The notes beneath the pieces are model-generated. The model worked only from the letters and a program-made list of their open reading frames with translations, was not told where the DNA came from and did not search any database. A stretch of DNA of 6,004 nucleotides, taken from the NCBI GenBank assembly GCA_017459315.1, contig JAFUDD010000297.1, positions 1 through 6,004 on the forward strand, in the 5' to 3' direction. Shown here in pieces: positions 1-4,802 of this stretch (the stretch's first letter is position 1; each line of letters begins with the position of its first letter). Source of the stretch: Clostridia bacterium (lineage in GTDB: Bacteria > Bacillota_A > Clostridia > Christensenellales > CAG-138). The translations under genes were made by a program, and so were the position numbers.

Positions 1-288
1 ACGGAATCCAAGCGCAACATCGACGGTATCGTGTAGGCTATCGAGGTCGGCGATGTGTACCTCGGCAAGGTCGTCGGCATCAAGGAATTCGGCGCGTTCA
101 TCAACCTCACGCCCGGCAAGGACGGCCTGCTGCACATTTCGCGCATGGCCAAGGAGCGTGTCAATAAGGTCGAGGACGTGATGAACCTCGGCGATCAGGT
201 GCTTGTCCGCGTCATCGACATCGACGCCAAGACCGGCAAGATCAGCCTGACGCGCAAGGACCTTCTTCCGGAGGAGAAGAAGAACTGA
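1..288 (+). CDS. pnp: Polynucleotide phosphorylase, C-terminal end (S1 domain), interrupted by in-frame TAG
   Basis: This is the 3' end of the phosphate-dependent 3'-to-5' exoribonuclease PNPase; its 5' part lies before the window. Frame 1 reads through the end of the KH-S1 linker ([11 protein letters not shown], then a stop, then AIEVGD) into a full S1 RNA-binding domain starting at YLGKV. The S1 hallmarks [23 protein letters not shown] and [19 protein letters not shown] follow, ending in a charged tail EEKKN and TGA at 286-288. Residues on both sides of the TAG at 34-36 fit the PNPase linker (an EVG-x-x-Y-x-G-K-V pattern), so the reading frame continues across it. As written, the main product would end after KH and lose S1, the domain that raises RNA affinity. 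A nonsense mutation, a sequence error, recoding, or separate translation of S1 are all possible. Identity is very secure; functional status is not. Confidence 0.9.
34..36 (+). other. In-frame amber (TAG) codon in pnp before the S1 domain
   Basis: The codon at 34-36 is TAG in the frame that gives recognisable PNPase sequence on both sides, so it is an interruption and not a frameshift. The six complete stops of the other genes and of pnp itself in this window are TGA (pnp, HlyD-like, yggS) or TAA (M16 peptidase, sepF, divIVA); none is TAG. A single-base change from CAG, AAG or GAG would produce it. Only 11 codons are visible upstream, so the KH domain itself cannot be inspected. Confidence 0.85.
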
Positions 289-302
289 CAGGAAGCAACC
301 GG

Positions 303-330
303 AGGGGCAGGGGTGGACTCTGCCCTTTTT
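303..330 (+). terminator. Rho-independent terminator after pnp
   Basis: GGGCAG at 305-310 pairs with CTGCCC at 320-325. The stem extends outward by G-U (304/326) and A-U (303/327) and inward by G-U (311/319), leaving a loop at 312-318. Five T residues follow at 326-330. It starts about 15 bases after the pnp stop codon and separates pnp from the downstream gene run. Confidence 0.8.
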
Positions 331-360
331 CCGATATAAAGGATTGCGAAGCCGCTTCCC

Positions 361-401
361 TGCGCCGTCGGCGCAATATCATTCGTTCGCGCTGCGAACG
401 A
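361..401 (+). other. Tandem short hairpins in the pnp-peptidase intergenic region
   Basis: Two near-perfect inverted repeats stand side by side. TGCGCC at 361-366 pairs with GGCGCA at 370-375 around a 3-base loop. TCGTTCGC at 383-390 pairs with GCGAACGA at 394-401, also around a 3-base loop. Neither is followed by a T-tract, so they do not look like terminators. A short CGAAG at 347-351 could also pair with CTTCG at 402-406 and close both hairpins into one multi-branched fold. They could be leader-RNA structure for the next gene or a dispersed palindromic repeat. The pairing is visible; the role is unknown. Confidence 0.5.
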
Positions 402-432
402 CTTCGGGGCAAAGCATCATAAAGGAGATTCT

Positions 433-1725
433 ATGACCCTTCGACAATTATCCTGCGGCATACGCGTGGCTTTGGAGCCGATGCCGCATCTGCATTCGAT
501 CTCGCTCGGCGTATGGGTGAACGCGGGCTCCGTCTTTGAAAACGGGACGACCTCCGGCGTGTCGCACTTCATCGAGCACATGGTGTTCAAGGGCACCGAG
601 CGCCGCAGCGCGACCGATATTGCGATGGAGATGGACGCCATCGGCGCAAACCTCAACGCGTTTACAGCCAAGGAATGTACCTGCTTCCATGTCAAGGCGC
701 TCGACGAGGACATGCCGCTTTGCGTCGATATCCTGTCCGACCTTGTGCTGCACAATACGCTCGATCCGGAGGAGCTTGCACGTGAAAAGGGCGTGGTCTT
801 AGAGGAGATCGCCATGACGCAGGACAGCCCGGAGGATCTGGTGTTCGACAAGGCAAGCGAAGCCTTCTTTGCGGGCACGGCGCTGGAGCGCGAGATCCTC
901 GGCACGGAGGACACGGTGTCCGCGATGTTCTCGGACGATCTTCGCGCCTACATGCACACGCACTACACCGCCGAAAACATCGTGATCGCGGCGGCGGGCA
1001 AGTTTGACGAGGCCGCGCTGCTGGGCGAGCTCGAAGCGCGCTTTGCCTGTGCCCCGCACGGCGAACGCCGTCAGGTGCCCGTGCATGAAACGCAGACCGG
1101 GCTTTCGGTGTCGCTGACCGAGAAGGACGTCGAGCAGATCAACACGGTGCTGATGTTTCCGGGCGCGCCTCTGGCGTCGAAGGAATCGTTTGCGCTGTCG
1201 GTGCTGTCCAACATCCTCGGCGGGAGCATGAGCTCAAGACTGTTCCAAAAGCTGCGCGAGCAGCGCGGCCTTTGCTATTCGGTCTATTCGTATCCGATGA
1301 CCTACCGCGGCGCGGGCGCGCTGTGCCTGTATGTGGGCAGCACGGCAAAGCAGGCCAAGGAAGCCCTGCGGCTGATGCTTAAGGAGCTGGACGATCTGTT
1401 GGCAAACGGCGTGACCGAGGACGAGTTTGCGCGCTGCAAGCAGCAGCTCAAGGGCAGCTATGTGCTCGGCATGGAATCCGCCTCTGCGCACATGAACGCC
1501 ATCGGCAAGAGCGCGCTTCTGATGGGCGAGGAATACGACATGGAAAAGACGCTGCGCCGGATTGAGGCGGTGTCCATCGAGGACGTGAACGCCATGATCC
1601 CCAAGGTGTTCGCCGCGCCGCACATGACGCTCGCGTCGGTCGGGCGGCTCGGCAAAGGGGAAAAGGCGCTCGGCAGGGCGCTTGAAACGCAGGTGCGGGA
1701 TTGGTACGCCAAGCACGGCGCATAA
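433..1725 (+). CDS. M16 family zinc metallopeptidase (processing-peptidase-like, MlpA/YmxG type)
   Basis: A 430-residue M16B-type peptidase, the usual size for single-unit bacterial homologues of mitochondrial processing peptidase. The inverted zinc motif H-x-x-E-H is seen as H45-F-I-E48-H49, followed by MVFKGT. The third metal ligand is most likely E125 in VVLEEI, 76 residues after H49, the spacing seen in the mitochondrial beta subunit. The second half carries the conserved cluster MSSRLFQKLREQRGLCYSV (about residues 266-284), which in the family helps bind substrate across the two-domain clamp. No signal peptide is seen, so a cytoplasmic location is inferred. ATG 433 is preceded by AAAGGAG at 421-427, a strong ribosome site. 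The position just after pnp matches B. subtilis, where mlpA (ymxG) lies near pnpA. The physiological substrate is unknown. It appears to be the first gene of the downstream unit. Confidence 0.93.
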   Translation: MTLRQLSCGIRVALEPMPHLHSISLGVWVNAGSVFENGTTSGVSHFIEHMVFKGTERRSATDIAMEMDAIGANLNAFTAKECTCFHVKALDEDMPLCVDILSDLVLHNTLDPEELAREKGVVLEEIAMTQDSPEDLVFDKASEAFFAGTALEREILGTEDTVSAMFSDDLRAYMHTHYTAENIVIAAAGKFDEAALLGELEARFACAPHGERRQVPVHETQTGLSVSLTEKDVEQINTVLMFPGAPLASKESFALSVLSNILGGSMSSRLFQKLREQRGLCYSVYSYPMTYRGAGALCLYVGSTAKQAKEALRLMLKELDDLLANGVTEDEFARCKQQLKGSYVLGMESASAHMNAIGKSALLMGEEYDMEKTLRRIEAVSIEDVNAMIPKVFAAPHMTLASVGRLGKGEKALGRALETQVRDWYAKHGA

Positions 1726-1744
1726 TGCCGGATGAGGTAGGGCA

Positions 1745-2968
1745 ATGGAACGGAGTGTGAAAATCGGGCGGCGGTTCTACTGGATCGTGCTGCTCGCCGT
1801 CGTTGTGGTGGCGGGCGGCGTGGTCGGCCTTGTGCTGCTGCTCCAGAATATGACGGGTCATGTGCGGCGCATGTCGATCAAGTCGCTGTATTCCGAGATC
1901 GAAACGAGCGCGGTCGTGATCCGCACCGAGCAGTCGATCACCGAAACCGCGAGCGACGCCAAGATCGTGTGCCCAAGCGGGGCGTATGTGCAGGAGGGCG
2001 ACGAGATCGCCGTCCTCTACCCGTATGGCTATGAGGCCGCGCTGAGCACGATCTGCGCGCGCGAAGCCGAGCTGTATACCCGCATGGAGGATCAGCTCAA
2101 TACGCTCGGCGCCGGTTCGATCCCGGCGGATGTGCGCGCGCTGAACGAGGAGATCGCGTACCTCGGCCAGCGGATGCGCGCCGCCTCGCACGGGGAATCC
2201 GACGCGGCCTACAGCGAACTGGAAACCGAACTGCTGTCGCTTTTGCAGCGCCGGCGCAACGCGATGCTGCAGCAGCTGCCCGCCGCTTCGACCCTGGAGG
2301 GCGAGATCGCCGCGCTCGACGCGCAGTACAACGCGTTTGAAACGACGATGGCGACGCGGCTGACCTCCGGCTATAACGGCTATATCAGCTTCTACACCGA
2401 CCAGAACGAGGAGCCGCTGAAGGATGTGCGGCAGCTGACCGCGTCGCAGGTGCGGCGCGTGCTGTCCTCGACCTCGCAGGAGGTGCCGGACGAGAACTTC
2501 TCCTACCGCATCGTGACCGACCGCAGCACGTTCTACGTCGCGTTCGTGGCGAGCACCACGACGGCCGCGGACCGCTCGAAGCGCGTCATGCAGGGGCAGA
2601 CGTACCCGTTCACGATCAAGGGCATCGACGGCGCGTTCATGGGCACGGTCATTTCCGAAAAGGACTCGGCCAACGGTATTCTCTACGTCATGCAGGTCAA
2701 TGCCGACGTGCGCCCGCTTCTTGACGCGCGCGTGGTCGAGATTCAGATTCAGAACACCGCGACGGGCCTTTACGTGCCGGTCGAATACATCGAGTATTCC
2801 AACGGCGTGCCGTATGTCACGATCAAGTCGGATTACGGCTATACGCCGATTGCGGTCTACATTGCGGGCTCGGACGGCGAGGACGCGATCATCGCCGCGC
2901 GTGATGAAAAGCTGACGCTGTTTGCGGGCCTAAGGTATCGTATGCCGATCGAGGAGGACGACGATTGA
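1745..2968 (+). CDS. HlyD/membrane-fusion-like single-pass membrane protein
   Basis: A 407-residue protein with a short basic N-terminus and one transmembrane segment at about residues 12-33 (IVLLAVVVVAGGVVGLVLLL); the rest is predicted to be outside the cell. Residues about 70-97 (CPSGAYVQEGDEIAVLYPYGYE) resemble the first half of a lipoyl/barrel-sandwich domain. A Glu/Leu/Gln-rich stretch at about 97-200 looks like an alpha-helical hairpin or coiled coil. SGYNGYISFYTD, at about 205-222, then resembles the returning half of the barrel. Beta-rich sequence follows, and the end is acidic (EEDDD). That order is typical of HlyD-type adaptors. No ABC or RND transporter is encoded in the window, so a transport role is not shown. 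ATG 1745 lies 19 bases after the peptidase stop, with GAGG at 1734-1737. The last codons overlap the yggS start. HlyD-like proteins are familiar upstream of yggS-sepF in Clostridia, which favours an envelope or division-linked role. Confidence 0.75.
   Translation: MERSVKIGRRFYWIVLLAVVVVAGGVVGLVLLLQNMTGHVRRMSIKSLYSEIETSAVVIRTEQSITETASDAKIVCPSGAYVQEGDEIAVLYPYGYEAALSTICAREAELYTRMEDQLNTLGAGSIPADVRALNEEIAYLGQRMRAASHGESDAAYSELETELLSLLQRRRNAMLQQLPAASTLEGEIAALDAQYNAFETTMATRLTSGYNGYISFYTDQNEEPLKDVRQLTASQVRRVLSSTSQEVPDENFSYRIVTDRSTFYVAFVASTTTAADRSKRVMQGQTYPFTIKGIDGAFMGTVISEKDSANGILYVMQVNADVRPLLDARVVEIQIQNTATGLYVPVEYIEYSNGVPYVTIKSDYGYTPIAVYIAGSDGEDAIIAARDEKLTLFAGLRYRMPIEEDDD
2951..2957 (+). promoter_or_regulatory. 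Ribosome binding site of yggS inside the preceding gene
   Basis: GAGGAGG lies within the last codons of the HlyD-like gene, 10 bases before ATG 2968 and 7 before an alternative TTG at 2965. It encodes the acidic EEDDD tail of the upstream protein at the same time. The stop TGA (2966-2968) and the ATG (2968-2970) share one base, a classic TGATG coupling, so I prefer the ATG start. Confidence 0.65.
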
Positions 2969-3675
2969 TGGAGCCGAGCATTGCCGAAAGGATCGACGCC
3001 GTGCGCGAGCAGATCGCCCAAAGCCTGCAAAGGGCCGGGCGAGGGCCTATGGATGTGCGCCTGATGGCGGTGACAAAGTTTGTCGAGATCGCAAGGATCG
3101 CTGAGGCCGCCGACGCCGGGATCACGCTGATCGGGGAAAACCGGGCGCAGGAGTTCTCCGAAAAGTTAACTTTTTATAAACAACGCAATTTAGAGGCCCA
3201 TTTCATTGGACAATTGCAAACGAACAAAGTAAAATACATCTGTGGCAATGCCGACATGATTCAGTCGGTGGATCGAAGCCCGCTTCTGACGGCTGTGGAA
3301 AGCCGCGCGGCAAGGATGAACGTCACGCAAAGCATACTGGTGCAGGTCAATATCGGAAACGAACCGCAAAAGGGCGGGATCGCCCCGGACGCGCTCGACG
3401 CGTTCTATGACGAGGTTTCCGCCTGCCCGCATGTACGGCTTTGCGGGCTGATGTGCGTCCCACCCGCCGGGGAGCCGGAAAGCGCGCGTCCGTACTTTCG
3501 GACGATGCGCGGCCTCTTTGAAGCGGCAAAGCAGCGGTTCCGGTCGGTCGATACGCTGTCCATGGGCATGAGCCACGATTATCCGGTTGCGATCGAGGAG
3601 GGTGCGACGCTGGTGCGCGTCGGCACGGCGATCTTCGGCGCACGAAGACAACAGGGAGGAACGAAGGTATGTTGA
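2968..3675 (+). CDS. yggS: YggS/YlmE family PLP-binding protein (PLP homeostasis)
   Basis: A 235-residue protein of the single-domain, alanine-racemase-fold PLPBP family, which carries pyridoxal phosphate and buffers B6 and amino-acid metabolism without a demonstrated enzymatic reaction. Numbered from ATG 2968, the PLP lysine is K37 in LMAVTKF. Further family motifs are GENRAQEF, HFIGQLQTNKVKYI, and near the C-terminus SMGMSHDYPVAIEEGATLVRVG followed by TAIFG, which forms the phosphate-binding region. Length matches the family (about 225-235). The TTG three bases upstream would add one Met. The gene overlaps the HlyD-like gene by one base and sepF by seven, so translation is probably coupled on both sides. 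In Gram-positives the B. subtilis counterpart ylmE sits directly before sepF (ylmF), as here. Bases 3161-3240 within it are unusually AT-rich. The start is less certain than the identity. Confidence 0.95.
   Translation: MEPSIAERIDAVREQIAQSLQRAGRGPMDVRLMAVTKFVEIARIAEAADAGITLIGENRAQEFSEKLTFYKQRNLEAHFIGQLQTNKVKYICGNADMIQSVDRSPLLTAVESRAARMNVTQSILVQVNIGNEPQKGGIAPDALDAFYDEVSACPHVRLCGLMCVPPAGEPESARPYFRTMRGLFEAAKQRFRSVDTLSMGMSHDYPVAIEEGATLVRVGTAIFGARRQQGGTKVC
3161..3174 (+). repeat. Perfect 14-bp palindrome AAAAGTTAACTTTT
   Basis: The 14 bases equal their own reverse complement and sit at the upstream edge of the low-GC island in yggS. A palindrome of this kind can be a protein-binding site, but it also encodes EKLTF within the gene and may be chance in AT-rich sequence. 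No second copy was noticed in the window. Confidence 0.6.
3161..3240 (+). other. Low-GC island inside yggS
   Basis: By direct count 24 of these 80 bases are G or C (30%), against 53 of 80 (66%) in 3081-3160 and 47 of 80 (59%) in 3241-3320. The reading frame is unbroken and encodes the family's conserved HFIGQLQTNKVKY segment. Local codons shift to TTA/TTG for Leu, TTT, TAT and AAA. Possible causes are a recombination patch from a low-GC relative or a constraint on the DNA or RNA itself, such as an internal promoter. Confidence 0.8.
3654..3660 (+). promoter_or_regulatory. Ribosome binding site of sepF, inside yggS
   Basis: GGGAGGA lies 8 bases before ATG 3669, within the final codons of yggS (QQGGTKVC). 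It fixes the sepF start even though the two genes overlap by seven bases. Confidence 0.75.
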
Positions 3676-4124
3676 ATAAATTTTTAAGCCTGATCGGTCT
3701 TGAGGACACGGACGAGGAAGAAGAAATCCTCGAAGAGGACGAGGCAGAGGAGAAGAAGCCCGCAAAGGCCGCTTCCGCCGCGTCCGCCCGCAAGCCGCAG
3801 CCCCGCCGTGACGCGACCCGTCCCGCCACCGGCAGCGAAGCTCGCCGCCCGGAGGACATGGCCGACATGAAGATGGTCGTATACCATCCGGTCGCCTACG
3901 ACGACGCGCAGCAGATCGCGGACAACCTCAAGGGCCACCGTCCGATCATCGTCAATATGGAAGAGCTCGACGGCGCCACCGCGCAGCGCGTGCTCGACTT
4001 TTTGCTGGGCGCGGTCTATGCGCTCGACGGTACGATCAGCAAGATTTCCCGCGGGATTTTCCTCGTTGCGCCGCAGAACTGCGACGTGCAGGACAACAGC
4101 GACGCCGGATATACCGATCTGTAA
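3669..4124 (+). CDS. sepF: Cell division protein SepF (FtsZ membrane anchor)
   Basis: A 151-residue protein, close to the B. subtilis SepF length. Residues 1-12 (MLNKFLSLIGLE) form the expected N-terminal amphipathic membrane-targeting helix. A disordered linker follows, strongly acidic at about 13-28 and basic, Ala/Pro-rich at about 29-60. The SepF core runs from about 67 to 140: MKMVVYHPVAYDDAQQIADN, HRPIIVNMEELD, then FLLGAVYALDGTISKIS and FLVAPQNCDV. In characterised SepF the core dimerises and polymerises into arcs and binds the FtsZ C-terminal peptide, tethering the Z-ring to the membrane and supporting septum assembly. The gene is read from a strong ribosome site inside yggS, so its expression is probably coupled to that gene. 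It is followed 27 bases later by a divIVA-type gene. Confidence 0.96.
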   Translation: MLNKFLSLIGLEDTDEEEEILEEDEAEEKKPAKAASAASARKPQPRRDATRPATGSEARRPEDMADMKMVVYHPVAYDDAQQIADNLKGHRPIIVNMEELDGATAQRVLDFLLGAVYALDGTISKISRGIFLVAPQNCDVQDNSDAGYTDL

Positions 4125-4151
4125 GCCGCGCCGGGAGGGGGACGGTTTCCC

Positions 4152-4802
4152 ATGATTAAAGCGGAGAACATCGCGCAGAAGGAATTTCATAAGGCCCTCT
4201 ACGGGTACGACTGCGAAGAGGTCGATTCGTTTTTGGACGAGCTGATCCTCCAGATGCGGCAGATGGAGCAGGAACGGCTGGAAATGGCTACGACGATCGA
4301 ATACCTCGTCGGGCAGCTGCAGCAGCGCCGCCATCCCGAGCCGGAGGGGGATCCGTTTGTCGCGCCCGCCGCCCGCAAGCAGCTTCTCAGCCGCACCGGC
4401 CGGATGCGTCTTGCCGAGGAAGCCCTGCGCAAGGCCGAGCCGAAGGCCAAGGCTAAGGCCGCGCCGAACCGCGAAACCGGCAGCATCAAGGTGAAAAAGC
4501 CCAAGCCGCACGCCGCGGAGCCCAAAATGCCCTTGCCCGATCCGGTCGAGGAACCCGAACAGGCATCGGAAAAACCGGTCGAACCGGCCGAAGCGCCGTT
4601 TACGGAACCTGCCGAACCGGTCGAAACGCCTGCGTCCGAAACGATTGACGCGGAAACCGCCGAGCCGGTCGAAACGCCTGCGTCCGAAACGCCGGAAGCC
4701 GAAGCACCCGAAACGCCGGAAGCACCGGAGACGGAACCGGAAGAAAAGCGCGAGGAAGAACCCGTTGCCCCGCTGCCGGACGACAACGCCCATGAAGCGT
4801 AA
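4152..4802 (+). CDS. DivIVA-domain protein with long Pro/Glu/Ala-rich tail
   Basis: A 216-residue protein. Residues 1-57 match the DivIVA N-terminal domain: a membrane-binding start (MIKAENIAQKEF), the hallmark YGYDCEEVDSFLDEL at about 17-31, then a coiled coil (ILQMRQMEQERLEMATTIEYLVGQLQ). The usual long second coiled coil is absent. A basic Lys/Arg/Ala segment (about 70-118) comes instead, then a very acidic Pro/Glu/Thr/Ala tail (about 120-216) with a 16-residue repeat (AEPVETPASET...). DivIVA-type proteins bind concave membrane at poles and septa and recruit other factors; that role is inferred from the N-terminus and from sepF next door. ATG 4152 has GGGAGGGG at 4133-4140, 11 bases upstream, a slightly long spacing. 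It could be a divergent DivIVA/GpsB-like protein and not an orthologue of B. subtilis DivIVA, so no symbol is given. Confidence 0.88.
   Translation: MIKAENIAQKEFHKALYGYDCEEVDSFLDELILQMRQMEQERLEMATTIEYLVGQLQQRRHPEPEGDPFVAPAARKQLLSRTGRMRLAEEALRKAEPKAKAKAAPNRETGSIKVKKPKPHAAEPKMPLPDPVEEPEQASEKPVEPAEAPFTEPAEPVETPASETIDAETAEPVETPASETPEAEAPETPEAPETEPEEKREEEPVAPLPDDNAHEA
4611..4691 (+). repeat. Direct repeat in the divIVA tail (two 33-base copies, 48-base period)
   Basis: Bases 4611-4643 and 4659-4691 are identical at 32 of 33 positions; the only difference is A at 4616 against G at 4664. The period is 48 bases, exactly 16 codons, so each unit adds AEPVETPASET plus five variable residues without shifting frame. 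The near identity at wobble positions suggests a recent tandem duplication rather than protein-level convergence. Shorter PVE/PAE/PET variants flank it. Confidence 0.9.

Noticed and set aside
314..340. Promoter-like pair TGGACT ... TATAAA upstream of the M16 gene
   Set aside because: The spacer is only 15 bases, the -35 match is weak, and most of it overlaps the pnp terminator. A promoter is expected in this gap but I cannot place it.
345..410. Cloverleaf-like folding of the intergenic hairpins as a tRNA or riboswitch
   Set aside because: There is no conserved T-loop, anticodon arm geometry or acceptor pairing, and no riboswitch class consensus that I recognise.
1716..1730. Small inverted repeat CGGC/GCCG around the peptidase stop codon as a terminator
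   Set aside because: The stem is only 4 bp with no T-tract, and the next gene starts 19 bases later with its own ribosome site.
1448..2191. Minus-strand open frame across the peptidase/HlyD-like junction
   Set aside because: It covers two well-supported + strand genes and has low-complexity Arg/Ala/His composition with no recognisable motif.
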